A stretch of DNA of 64,000 bases from CAZNYN01 sp964422205 (lineage in GTDB: Bacteria; Synergistota; Synergistia; Synergistales; Synergistaceae). The notes under the pieces are model-generated. The model had not been told where the DNA came from. It did not search any database and was given only the letters and a program-made list of their open reading frames with translations. Where the stretch lies: assembly GCA_964422205.1 (NCBI GenBank), contig CAYRAI010000001.1, positions 66,199 to 130,198 of the forward strand, written 5' to 3'. Position 1 is the stretch's first letter; every line of letters begins with the position of its first letter. Made by a program: the position numbers and the translations under genes. Positions 45,670 to 53,657 of the stretch are shown here, in pieces.

Positions 45670-46594
45670 TTAATTTCCCTCCAGTCAAGCCACTGTACAC
45701 AAATACCCTTAATTTTGCGCTTCTCGATTTATAATTTCGATCGACTTCCTCTGCTGACGGAAGCAGTGCTTTGCGGGGATTCATATCCCCCAGCCCGTCA
45801 TCTTTCCACTTTCGGAAGCGGTGCTTAACCATTCGATCTTCTAATGAGTGATAAGATATCGCTATTATCCTGCCTCCGGGGCGTACAATCTTTATCGCGC
45901 CGTCTAAGGCCTCATTTAACGCGTTCATTTCGTCATTTACCGCTATTCTCAGAGCTTGGAATATCTTGCGGGCCGGATGACCGCCCATCTTCCTCTGCAC
46001 CGGAGCCGGAAGAATTTTTCTTATTAACTCTACAAGTTCCGATGTCGTTTCAATCGTTCCGCCGTTTTCGCGAAACCTTACTATTCCTTTAGCAATCTGA
46101 TATGCATGCGGATCTTCGCCGTAATCTCTAAAAATCTGCGTCAAATCTTTGATAGACCATTCTCGCAGAATTTCGCCAGCCGTCAAAGTGCTGTTGCACT
46201 CCTCATCGCTATCCATCCTCATATCGAGAGGGCCGTCATCCTGAAATGAAAAACCGCGTTCCGGCTCGGTTATCTGTAGGTTTGATATGCCAAGATCAAA
46301 AAATACGGCATCTGCGCCAGTCCATCCGTCCCTATCAGATAATCTGCCTATATGTCTAAAATTATCCGCTTCGATTTCAAAACGCCCCTCAAAGCCGCTT
46401 AGCCTCTCCCTTGCTATCTCTCTTGCGAAAGGATCTTGGTCAAAACCTATTACACAAGAAATGGGACATTTTGACAAAATCAAAGAAGAGTGCCCAGCCA
46501 AACCAAGAGTTGCATCAACAAAAATTTCGACAGACTCCCATGGTTTTACAACATCTAAGAGCTCATCGGTCATAACAGAGATGTGCTCTTTCAT
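45644..46594 (-). CDS. rsmH: 16S rRNA (cytosine1402-N4)-methyltransferase RsmH
   Basis: SAM-dependent methyltransferase for C1402 of 16S rRNA. The 316-residue protein starts HISVMTDELLDVV and has the SAM loop VDATLGLAGHSSLIL, FFDLGISNLQ, DDGPLDMRMD, and the C-terminal GGRIIAISYHSLEDRMVK and RSAKLRVF. The start overlaps the mraZ stop by 4 bases (ATGA). Confidence 0.96.
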   Translation of the reverse strand: MKEHISVMTDELLDVVKPWESVEIFVDATLGLAGHSSLILSKCPISCVIGFDQDPFAREIARERLSGFEGRFEIEADNFRHIGRLSDRDGWTGADAVFFDLGISNLQITEPERGFSFQDDGPLDMRMDSDEECNSTLTAGEILREWSIKDLTQIFRDYGEDPHAYQIAKGIVRFRENGGTIETTSELVELIRKILPAPVQRKMGGHPARKIFQALRIAVNDEMNALNEALDGAIKIVRPGGRIIAISYHSLEDRMVKHRFRKWKDDGLGDMNPRKALLPSAEEVDRNYKSRSAKLRVFVYSGLTGGKLNALQRIPT

Positions 46595-47016
46595 ATCTCT
46601 TCCAAATCCTCCGCCAGTTCGCTAAAATCCGACAAAACCGACTGTCTGTGCTCTTCCCACTTCAGAGTATCCCATATTTCCATATGGTCCTCCGCTCCTA
46701 TAAGAGTAATATCAAGCTCTGCGTCCGCGTACTCCCTTAAAACGCCGGGCAGAAGAATCCGTCCTGCGCTATCAATCTCAAGCTCCGCGGCCATTGAAAG
46801 GAGCACTCTGCGAAAATCACGAGCCTTTTTTTTAAATCCCGAAAGGTCCTTGAGCTTAAGCAAAAGTTCTTCCCATCTCTCTGAAGGATACAGTGCGATA
46901 CATTTATCAATGCCGATGGTTGCAACGACAGAAGTACCAAGCTCATTTCTGAACTTAGCAGGAAGAACAGTTCTACCCTTGCTGTCGATTTTATGGTTAT
47001 AGCTTCCCACCAACAT
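46591..47016 (-). CDS. mraZ: Transcriptional regulator MraZ
   Basis: AbrB-like DNA-binding protein that represses the dcw operon through short repeats in its promoter. The 141-residue protein has the two SpoVT/AbrB-type half domains (KIDSKGRTVLPAKFRNEL and EIDSAGRILLPGVLREYA). It is first in the division and cell-wall run. MraZ-type boxes and a TATAAT lie directly upstream (47026-47067). Confidence 0.95.
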   Translation of the reverse strand: MLVGSYNHKIDSKGRTVLPAKFRNELGTSVVATIGIDKCIALYPSERWEELLLKLKDLSGFKKKARDFRRVLLSMAAELEIDSAGRILLPGVLREYADAELDITLIGAEDHMEIWDTLKWEEHRQSVLSDFSELAEDLEEI

Positions 47017-47025
47017 TTAAAATTC

Positions 47026-47060
47026 ACCCACTTTGTGACATTACTACCCACTGCACACCA
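47026..47060 (-). promoter_or_regulatory. MraZ operator: four 5-base boxes at 10-base period
   Basis: Reading the minus strand, TGGTG, TGGGT, TGTCA and TGGGT occur each separated by exactly 5 bases (47056-47060, 47046-47050, 47036-47040, 47026-47030). This matches the known MraZ-binding pattern of TGGGN boxes at 10-base intervals. The third box is degenerate. The array starts 9 bases before the mraZ ATG and covers the expected transcription start. Confidence 0.7.
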
Positions 47061-47061
47061 C

Positions 47062-47067
47062 ATTATA
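47062..47067 (-). promoter_or_regulatory. -10 element of the mraZ/dcw promoter
   Basis: A perfect TATAAT on the minus strand lies immediately upstream of the MraZ boxes. The -35 region is weak: TGTTGC sits at the optimal 17-base spacing and TTGCAA at 15. Weak -35 promoters are common for regulated genes. Confidence 0.55.
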
Positions 47068-47272
47068 TGTTTGGCCTTCATGTTGCAACACCTAAAATTC
47101 TTTTGTGATTATCTAAATTAGGTCTAAGGACTTATTATACAAAAAAATCTAGGCTACCAGCCATTTTAAAGAAGCAATATAAATTAGAAATGTTGTTTTA
47201 CGATAAAAAAATGTATACAGGAAAAACAACAAAACCTTAATTTTTAATGCCGTTGTGAAAAATACATAAAAA

Positions 47273-47313
47273 ATATTGGGACATCTAACTGTATAAGTCA
47301 GATATCCCAATAT
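47273..47313 (-). terminator. Terminator of rnpB
   Basis: An 18-bp stem (47296-47313 with 47273-47290) containing two wobble or mismatch positions and a 5-base loop is followed on the minus strand by a T-rich run. It begins 4 bases after the end of the RNase P RNA. The 250 bases between here and mraZ are AT-rich and contain only the mraZ control region. Confidence 0.85.
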
Positions 47314-47317
47314 AATA

Positions 47318-47662
47318 GGAGCACTCGGTAAGCCGGGTTTTGTAAAAGGCTAAAAGCCCTTTCCAGTCATTTATCTAACCCTGCCCTTACAGACAGAGAT
47401 GAGCGATCGTACCCGGAAGTCAGCGGGCCGCTTCAGTCTTCCCTATTCGATCTTGCTCCGGATGGGGTTTACCAAGCCCGTGAGTCACCTCAACGGCCGG
47501 TGGGCTCTTACCCCACCTTTTCACCCTTACCCAAAATAGGGCGGTATACTTTTCTGCGGCACTTTCCCTGAGTTCGCACCCGCAGGAATTTCTCCTGCAT
47601 CCTGCCCTATGGAGCCCGGACTTTCCTCTGACACGGATGCCAGCGACTGGACTGAATACTCC
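47318..47662 (-). ncRNA. rnpB: RNase P RNA (bacterial type A)
   Basis: Catalytic RNA that matures tRNA 5' ends, about 345 nt. Conserved blocks are readable on the minus strand: GAGGAAAGTCCGGGCTCC near the 5' part, the ACAAAACCCGGCTTA 3' block, AGATAAATGACTG near the 3' part and a GGGTAAGGGTGAAAAGGTG region. The ends are set by helix P1: GGAGTATTC (47654-47662) pairs through nine positions, two of them wobbles, with GAGTGCTCC (47318-47326). A promoter and a terminator flank it. Confidence 0.95.
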
Positions 47663-47669
47663 TTGTTTA

Positions 47670-47692
47670 ATTATAACATCTTGTTCCTGTGT
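47670..47692 (-). promoter_or_regulatory. Promoter of rnpB
   Basis: TATAAT (47670-47675) lies 7 bases before the mature 5' end. A weak -35 (TTCAGA) is found 16 bases upstream. The spacing to the RNA end fits transcription starting at or next to the mature end. Confidence 0.55.
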
Positions 47693-47760
47693 CTGAAATC
47701 TGTATTTTATGAGCACAGAAAAAAGGCCTAATGCCGAATGTATATTGACCACTAAAAATA

Positions 47761-47797
47761 AAAGCAGCTGCCCGCTTATTGCTCCGGCAGCTGCTTT
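47761..47797 (-). terminator. Terminator of greA
   Basis: A 12-bp perfect stem (47786-47797 with 47761-47772) with a 13-base loop is followed by TTATTTTTA on the minus strand. It lies 20 bases after the greA stop and separates greA from rnpB. Confidence 0.88.
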
Positions 47798-47817
47798 ATG
47801 GTTATTGTTATAAGAGT

Positions 47818-48309
47818 TTACTTAAGCTGTATCTTTTCAATCTTAAGATGTCTGATTCCGCGTGGCGTTCTGGCTATGACTTCCTCACCGGCTGTCTTTC
47901 CGATAACGGCTTTTCCCACCGGGCTTGCGGCAGAAATACGATTTTCTTTAATGTCAGCTTCTTCGGTTCCAACCAAGGTATAAGTAAAAGTCTTATTCAT
48001 GTCCGTATCGACTATTGTTACAGTTGTTCCGAGGCTCGCAACACTTGTGTCTATATCTTCTGTATCGACAACCTGTGCCTTGCTTAGCTGATATTCAAGC
48101 AGCAAAACTCTGTTTTCAAGTTTTTCCTGTTCTTCCTTTGCTGCATGATATTCAGCATTCTCACTGAGGTCGCCAAAAGCACGGGCCTCTTCTAATTTTG
48201 CGGCAATTTCTGCTCTGCCATCTCCACGCAAACCAACAAGCTCTGCTTTAAGCTTATCGTAGCCTTCCCTTGTCATTACAACTTTGTCTTCAACTGCTTT
48301 TGCAGCCAT
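47818..48309 (-). CDS. greA: Transcription elongation factor GreA
   Basis: Rescues backtracked RNA polymerase by stimulating transcript cleavage. The 163-residue protein has the N-terminal coiled coil (about 10-80, LVGLRGDGRAEIAAKLEEAR, then GDLSENAEYHAAKEEQ with the catalytic acidic tip) and the C-terminal FKBP-like domain ending in SPVGKAVIGKTAGEEV. The gene is a single-gene unit with its own promoter and terminator. Confidence 0.97.
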   Translation of the reverse strand: MAAKAVEDKVVMTREGYDKLKAELVGLRGDGRAEIAAKLEEARAFGDLSENAEYHAAKEEQEKLENRVLLLEYQLSKAQVVDTEDIDTSVASLGTTVTIVDTDMNKTFTYTLVGTEEADIKENRISAASPVGKAVIGKTAGEEVIARTPRGIRHLKIEKIQLK

Positions 48310-48355
48310 CTATGCTACACCACCTAAGGTTCTATTCTTTTTTCTTTGCGGAAAA

Positions 48356-48384
48356 TATTCTACCAGATTGGCGGCAAAATATCA
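48356..48384 (-). promoter_or_regulatory. Promoter of greA
   Basis: TTGATA (48379-48384), a 17-base spacer and TAGAAT (48356-48361) on the minus strand form a near-consensus sigma-70 promoter about 45 bases upstream of the greA start. Confidence 0.65.
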
Positions 48385-48443
48385 AATTATATTCTGAGGC
48401 AATGTACATAATCTTTCTATTGCCTGTTTGCTTAATCCCGCTA

Positions 48444-48473
48444 TTAAAAATGGCACCCTTTGTATGGGTGCCA
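48444..48473 (-). terminator. Terminator of the glpX transcript
   Basis: An 8-bp perfect GC-rich stem (48466-48473 with 48451-48458), a 7-base loop and a TTTTTAA run on the minus strand, 20 bases after the glpX stop. It ends the tmk-holB-ricT-ftsY-DUF4416-purB-glpX run. Confidence 0.88.
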
Positions 48474-48492
48474 GTGATATTTATCTGCCGTA

Positions 48493-49503
48493 CTAGAGGA
48501 AGGAGACCGAGGCTGAGTGAGCACCGTATTTAATCCCGCTTATCTCATCCAACTTCTGAACATTGTGTATTGCGTCTATATAGCGTATAGTTCCGCTCTT
48601 AGCCCTCATTACAAGTGATGATGTTTGGACTACATCGCCTGAATACCTTACACCTTTAAGCCAGTCACCGTCGGTAACTCCGGTAGCGGCGAAGTAAACG
48701 TTGTCACATGAGACAAGGTCATTAAGCATAAGAATTTTGTTCACGTCCATTTTTTTCTCTTTGCACTTTTCAAGCTCTTCATCATTACGCGGCCAAAGTT
48801 TGCACTGCATATTGCCGCCTACACATTTCACGGCACAGGCCGTGATTACAGCCTCCGGAGAACCGCCTATTCCCATAAGGAGGTCTATTCCTGAATGAGG
48901 TTTGCAGGTTGAAAGAGCTCCTGCAACATCTCCGTCTGGAATAAGGCGTATGCGGGCATGAAGCGAGCGTATCTCTTTTATCAGTTCGGCATGGCGAGGT
49001 CTGTCAAGAACTATAACTGTTACATCTTCCACCGATTTTCTAAGAGCTCTTGCAACTGCACGAATATTGTCGGTAGGAGTCGCCTCTATATTTATTACAT
49101 GAGCCGCATAAGGGCCTGTAGCAATTTTGTTCATGTAAAAAATATGCTGCGGGTTGTACATTGTTCCTCTGTCGGCAAATGCAACGACGCTTACGGCATT
49201 CGGCAACCCCTCAGCGGTAAGCCTTGTTCCGTCTATAGGGTCAACTGCTATGTCAACTTGAGGATCACAGTGCATACCGAGCTTTTCTCCATTAAACAGC
49301 ATCGGAGCTTCATCTTTTTCACCTTCGCCTATTACAACGCGTCCTTCCATCTGAACATTGTTCAACATAAAGCGCATTGCATTGACAGCCGCACCGTCAA
49401 CTCCGTTTTTATCTCCTCTGCCCATCCAACGGCCTGCCGCCATTGCGGCGGCTTCTGTCGCTCTAACCATTTCTAAAGCTATATTTCTGTCCGGCGCAGC
49501 CAT
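48493..49503 (-). CDS. glpX: Fructose-1,6-bisphosphatase class II (GlpX)
   Basis: Mn-dependent phosphatase of gluconeogenesis. The 336-residue protein has the metal-binding signature VDPIDGTRLTAEGLPNAV, the N-terminal GEGEKDEAPML and the central MGIGGSPEAVITACAVKC. Some class II enzymes also act on sedoheptulose bisphosphate. It lies 56 bases after purB. Together with gap-pgk-tpiA elsewhere in the window it gives the cell a reversible lower glycolysis. Confidence 0.93.
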   Translation of the reverse strand: MAAPDRNIALEMVRATEAAAMAAGRWMGRGDKNGVDGAAVNAMRFMLNNVQMEGRVVIGEGEKDEAPMLFNGEKLGMHCDPQVDIAVDPIDGTRLTAEGLPNAVSVVAFADRGTMYNPQHIFYMNKIATGPYAAHVINIEATPTDNIRAVARALRKSVEDVTVIVLDRPRHAELIKEIRSLHARIRLIPDGDVAGALSTCKPHSGIDLLMGIGGSPEAVITACAVKCVGGNMQCKLWPRNDEELEKCKEKKMDVNKILMLNDLVSCDNVYFAATGVTDGDWLKGVRYSGDVVQTSSLVMRAKSGTIRYIDAIHNVQKLDEISGIKYGAHSASVSFL

Positions 49504-49559
49504 ATCTTAACCCCTCCGTATAAAATTTATTGTTGTAAGTGAAAGCAAAGTATCAACGT

Positions 49560-50861
49560 CTAAGCAGTCAGCTCGGGAAAACGGCTGAATATCTCGTCAA
49601 TATGCTTTAGATAATACCCCAAATCAAACAAAGATTCCAGCTCATCATTTGTTAATTTTGTGATTCTTTCGTCAGATTTCAAAAGTTCCAAAAGCGGAAT
49701 TTTTTCATTCCAGCATCTCATTGCATTGCTCTGAGCGATCGCATAAGCGTCCTCTCTGCTTATTCCCTCTCTTTCAAGCAGAGCCAAGAGCACTCTTCCT
49801 GAGAACAGCAGTCCTTTCGTAATCTCTATATTCTCACGCATTTTGTCTTCATTTACGGTAAGTCCGCTTATGACTTTTGTTATTATCTTTGTCATGTAAT
49901 GTATGGTATGGAACATGTCTGGCCATATTACTCTCTCCACAGACGAGTGGCTTATGTCCCTCTCATGCCATAACGCAATGTCTTCAAGAGCGGGGATCGC
50001 ATATCCTCGCAGCAGTCTCGACATTCCGCACACTCTTTCGCAAAGTATCGGATTTTTCTTATGAGGCATCGCTGAAGAGCCTTTTTGCCCTTTTTTAAAC
50101 GGTTCAAGCGCTTCAAGCACTTCAGTGCGCTGAAGATGACGAACTTCAAGTGCCAATCTTTCCAATGTAGCCCCGCAGACGGCTATGTCTGTGGCGATCC
50201 GCGCATGTCTGTCCCTTTGGATAACCTGAGTCGCCACAGCATCCACTCCAAGCCCTAATATTTCGCATACTCTGGCTTCTATTGACGGAGGGCAGTTTGC
50301 ATATGTGCCAACGGCACCGGAAAGCTTTCCTACCATCATTTCTTTTCTTGTCTGTATAAGACGTTCTATGTCTCTTCCTAGTTCTGCATAGTGGTTAAGA
50401 AGTTTGAGCCCGAATGTAGTGGGCTCGGCATGTATGCCGTGAGTTCTTCCGGCGCATGGAGTCATTTTGTATTCTAAAGCCTTTTTGCCGACAACCTTAT
50501 GCAGTTCCTGAAGCGACGATATTATTATCTGCATGCTTTCTGCAAGAAGTAGTGATGAGGCTGTATCTATGACATCGCTGCTTGTCAGTCCCAAGTGTAC
50601 AAAGCGCCCTGATTCCCCTATTTTCTCAGCAACGCTGGATACAAAGGCTATAACATCATGCTGAGTTATTTCTTCTATCTCGCGGATTCTATCAACGTCA
50701 AAGTCCGCTTTCTCAGCTATATTGCGGTAATCCTCATCGGGAATCTCCCCAGCTTCGTTCCATGCGCGGCATGCTGCGATCTCAACATCAAGCCAGCGCT
50801 TAAAACGATTTTGGTCGGTCCATACGGATTTTATTTCATGTGTTTCGTAACGTGGAATCAT
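49560..50861 (-). CDS. purB: Adenylosuccinate lyase
   Basis: Catalyses two fumarate-releasing steps of purine synthesis (SAICAR to AICAR and adenylosuccinate to AMP). The 433-residue protein begins MIPRYETHEIKSVW and contains THGIHAEPTTFG, the fumarate lyase signature GSSAMPHKKNP and RDISHSSVERV. The ATG at 50859-50861 is eight bases after GGAGG. A GTG six codons upstream lies before that ribosome site. Confidence 0.96.
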   Translation of the reverse strand: MIPRYETHEIKSVWTDQNRFKRWLDVEIAACRAWNEAGEIPDEDYRNIAEKADFDVDRIREIEEITQHDVIAFVSSVAEKIGESGRFVHLGLTSSDVIDTASSLLLAESMQIIISSLQELHKVVGKKALEYKMTPCAGRTHGIHAEPTTFGLKLLNHYAELGRDIERLIQTRKEMMVGKLSGAVGTYANCPPSIEARVCEILGLGVDAVATQVIQRDRHARIATDIAVCGATLERLALEVRHLQRTEVLEALEPFKKGQKGSSAMPHKKNPILCERVCGMSRLLRGYAIPALEDIALWHERDISHSSVERVIWPDMFHTIHYMTKIITKVISGLTVNEDKMRENIEITKGLLFSGRVLLALLEREGISREDAYAIAQSNAMRCWNEKIPLLELLKSDERITKLTNDELESLFDLGYYLKHIDEIFSRFPELTA

Positions 50862-50886
50862 TAAAGCCGCCTCCATCACAACTTAA

Positions 50887-51462
50887 TTATTTATTGATTT
50901 GTGTCGCTGAAAAATGTTCCGATTTCCAATCTTCTCTCACTGTCTCAAGCCAAGAATCATACAAGCCGCTTTTAAAGTCGGGAAATGTATAAAAGAAGTT
51001 CTCCCATTTTCCCTTTCTTCTGCATAATGTCACTTCTGCAAAGATTCCGTCTTTGAGGTATATCCTATGAGCCTGGCCTTTTGTCGAAGCCAGCAAAAGT
51101 CTTGCTCCGTCAAGTGTTCCAGGGTCAAGGTTTACCCTCCTTGACTCACCGGTCTCAGCCTCAAGACCTATTGTCAGACGCTTCCATTCTGGCAGTTTTG
51201 ACAAAGGGTAGAGCCCAGGATATGAAAAAAAGCATCTGTCTAGTTCGGGCGCTATCTCCTCATAGTAGTTTGTCCATGTAAACGGATATATTCTGCTTAT
51301 CCTTTCGGGTTCGCCCCACTCGGCAGCAAGAAGTTTTTTTATATTTTTAAAAACAGCTTCGTTGCCTCTTGGCACTAAAAGTGCCAGAATTTTCTTAACG
51401 AGAGGGTCTCTGGGGTGCCTGTCTTCACAATCTTTAAGTAAAGAGCTGTTATTTTTTAACAT
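50887..51462 (-). CDS. DUF4416 family protein
   Basis: 191 residues, function unknown. It has the family pattern: FTWTNYYEEIAPELDRCFFSY, then NLDPGTLDGARLLLASTKGQAHRIYLKDGIFAEVTL, and the closing YTFPDFKSGLYDSWLETVRE. Similar proteins occur in Synergistota, Nitrospirota, Deltaproteobacteria and other anaerobes. The ATG at 51460-51462 overlaps the ftsY end by 14 bases, and a TTG directly before it is the other option. It lies between ftsY and purB and is 25 bases upstream of purB. Confidence 0.8.
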   Translation of the reverse strand: MLKNNSSLLKDCEDRHPRDPLVKKILALLVPRGNEAVFKNIKKLLAAEWGEPERISRIYPFTWTNYYEEIAPELDRCFFSYPGLYPLSKLPEWKRLTIGLEAETGESRRVNLDPGTLDGARLLLASTKGQAHRIYLKDGIFAEVTLCRRKGKWENFFYTFPDFKSGLYDSWLETVREDWKSEHFSATQINK

Positions 51463-52381
51463 CAAGCAAAGTCTCTATAAATGTTCTTGGGTCAAAGAGC
51501 TGCAAATCATCTACCCCTTCACCAAGACCTACATATCTTATAGGCATTTTCAATTTGTCCGCAATGGCCAAAATGATGCCTCCCTTTGATGTGTTGTCAA
51601 ATTTTGTTAGTATAACACCAGTTATGGGCATTACCTTGCTGAAAGTTTCAGCCTGAAGAAATCCGTTCTGCCCCGTAACTGCGTCAAGCACGATGAGAAC
51701 TTCCGCCGCACCTTCAGTAATCTCTCTTTTTACAACTCTGTTGACTTTTGAGAGTTCTTCCATAAGGTTTGACTTTGTGTGCAGCCGTCCGGCCGTATCC
51801 GCTATAATGACGTCATCTCCTGCGGCTTTTGCCGCCATAATGGCATCAAATACGACAGCGGCAGGGTCAGAATCCTGGCTTTGGGCAATGACTCTGACAC
51901 CGGTTTTGACTCCCCAAGCTTTAAGCTGTTCTATCGCTGCCGCTCTGAATGTGTCTGCGGCAGCCATGATTACTTTAACACCGCTGTTTTTAAGTTGAGC
52001 TGCAAGCTTTCCTGATGTGGTGGTTTTACCGCTTCCATTAACACCTATCATTATTACGACAGACGGTTTTTTGCCTATATTCAGGGGTTGTCCCATTCCG
52101 GGTATTGCCTCAAGCTGACTTATCAGCAGTTCGGAAAAGGCTGTCTTTAGCTCTGAGACATTTGAAATTCTCTTATCTATAGATTCCTGACGCAATCTTT
52201 TTATCAGAGACTCCGCCGCATCAATGCCGACATCTCCTAAGATAAGCTGCTCTTCAAGATCACTCCAAAATTCTTCTGTAATAGGCTCATCAGAGAATAG
52301 ATTAGAGACGCTCTGTGTCCATTTATTGCCAGCGTTCTTCAGTTTATCCGCAAAATTTTTCCAAATTGCCACATTCACCAC
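51449..52381 (-). CDS. ftsY: Signal recognition particle receptor FtsY
   Basis: SRP-GTPase that docks ribosome-SRP complexes at the membrane. The 310-residue protein has the NG domain only (no long acidic A domain): helical N domain, G1 GVNGSGKTTTSGKLA, DTAGRLHTKSNLMEEL, TKFDNTSKGG and the C-terminal GLGEGVDDLQLFDP. The start is one of three closely spaced GTG codons (52381, 52378, 52372); AAGGA just upstream does not settle which. It lies 22 bases after ricT. Confidence 0.95.
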   Translation of the reverse strand: MVNVAIWKNFADKLKNAGNKWTQSVSNLFSDEPITEEFWSDLEEQLILGDVGIDAAESLIKRLRQESIDKRISNVSELKTAFSELLISQLEAIPGMGQPLNIGKKPSVVIMIGVNGSGKTTTSGKLAAQLKNSGVKVIMAAADTFRAAAIEQLKAWGVKTGVRVIAQSQDSDPAAVVFDAIMAAKAAGDDVIIADTAGRLHTKSNLMEELSKVNRVVKREITEGAAEVLIVLDAVTGQNGFLQAETFSKVMPITGVILTKFDNTSKGGIILAIADKLKMPIRYVGLGEGVDDLQLFDPRTFIETLLDVKK

Positions 52382-52403
52382 TTCCTTTCTTCATGCCGGT
52401 GTA

Positions 52404-53657
52404 TTATTTAGGTTTTGTTTCCGCTGTTTTCTTCTGTCCTCTGGGTCTTCTGTGTCTTGGTCTGTGCGGCTTTGGCTGTGTGCCCTGAGCAGATGGGTCC
52501 TCCTGAACTGTTTTATGTTCTTTCTCCTGTCCCTCATGCTCACGGACATTTTGCTGCTCTACGCCGTTGTTAGGCTTGCGTGGACGTCTTTTTTTCTTCT
52601 TTGCGGATTTATCGTGAACAGGGTACTCGTTATGCTCCTGCGCCACATTCTTTTTATCGGGGATAACCTCAATTTCTGCTCGCTCTGACAGAGGAACCAA
52701 TGCATCGGACCTAGACGAGAAATCAGGGAATATACCCCTGATATCACCGAGAGGCGCGTCTTTATTTTCTTCTTCAACAATCCAGTCGCCGCCGGCTATA
52801 ACAGTATCTTTAAAAAGTTCGAAATCTTTTATAGGAACTCTGACTTCGCCTCTGCCCGGAACAAAGCAGCGGACATTCTTTAAATGTATCTCTATGCCTG
52901 CAACAATTACATTGCCATTTGGAGTCTTAATTTTAGTGCCTGGGTTGGGAAGACCTTCCCACATTTCGTGATAAACATTATGCTCAAAGCACATGCAGCA
53001 CATCAGGCGTCCGCATATTCCCGATATTTTTGCCGGATTAAGGGCAAGATTCTGCTCCTTTACCATTTTTATGCATATCGGTGCAAACTGGTTGAGCCAA
53101 TAGCTGCAGCAGCAGGGCTGACCGCACGGGCCCACACCTCTTATTATTTTTGCCTCATCGCGCACACCTATCTGACGGAGCTCTATGCGTGTTTTAAATT
53201 CTCTTGCTAAGTCGCGGACATAGGCTCTGAAGTCTACCCGCTGTTCGGATGAGAAGTAGAAGAATAGCTTTCTCTTATTTAATAAGAACTCAACGTCAAT
53301 AAGCTTCATTTCAAGATCATGAGGCTTCAAAAGCTCTTTGGCGCTTTTGAGTATTTCATTTTCTTCAACTCTGTATTCGGCGGCACAGGCAATATCATCT
53401 TCCGACGCAAAAGAAACAAAGTTTAAATCAGTGACAACTGGTTCTGTATTTTTTGTGGCAGAGTCTCCGTGTTCTGAGGCGTTCCGGAGCTGTCTGTATG
53501 CTGTTTCCTGCTCCCCTGTCAGCTCTCCGGCAACGACAGCAAGCTCCTCTCCTCTGTGTGACTCGACCACTGCGGAGTCACCTTTACTAATTTGTCCATC
53601 ATATTCAATTATGCCAAGATATCTTGGCTTACCATATATTACCAAATATTTGCTCAC
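52404..53657 (-). CDS. ricT: RicT/PSP1 domain protein
   Basis: RicT (YaaT) is part of the RicAFT iron-sulfur complex that controls phosphorelay and mRNA maturation in Bacillus. The 417-residue protein has the PSP1 C-terminal-like core, with cysteine-rich motifs GVGPCGQPCCCSYW and GICGRLMCCMCFEH (likely Fe-S ligands). A long basic, charged C-terminal tail (about 330-417, KKKKRRPRKP and HRPRHRRPRGQKK) is not seen in Bacillus and might bind RNA. The GTG at 53655-53657 is nine bases after AAGGAGG and overlaps holB by 29. RicA and RicF are not in the window. Confidence 0.9.
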   Translation of the reverse strand: MSKYLVIYGKPRYLGIIEYDGQISKGDSAVVESHRGEELAVVAGELTGEQETAYRQLRNASEHGDSATKNTEPVVTDLNFVSFASEDDIACAAEYRVEENEILKSAKELLKPHDLEMKLIDVEFLLNKRKLFFYFSSEQRVDFRAYVRDLAREFKTRIELRQIGVRDEAKIIRGVGPCGQPCCCSYWLNQFAPICIKMVKEQNLALNPAKISGICGRLMCCMCFEHNVYHEMWEGLPNPGTKIKTPNGNVIVAGIEIHLKNVRCFVPGRGEVRVPIKDFELFKDTVIAGGDWIVEEENKDAPLGDIRGIFPDFSSRSDALVPLSERAEIEVIPDKKNVAQEHNEYPVHDKSAKKKKRRPRKPNNGVEQQNVREHEGQEKEHKTVQEDPSAQGTQPKPHRPRHRRPRGQKKTAETKPK

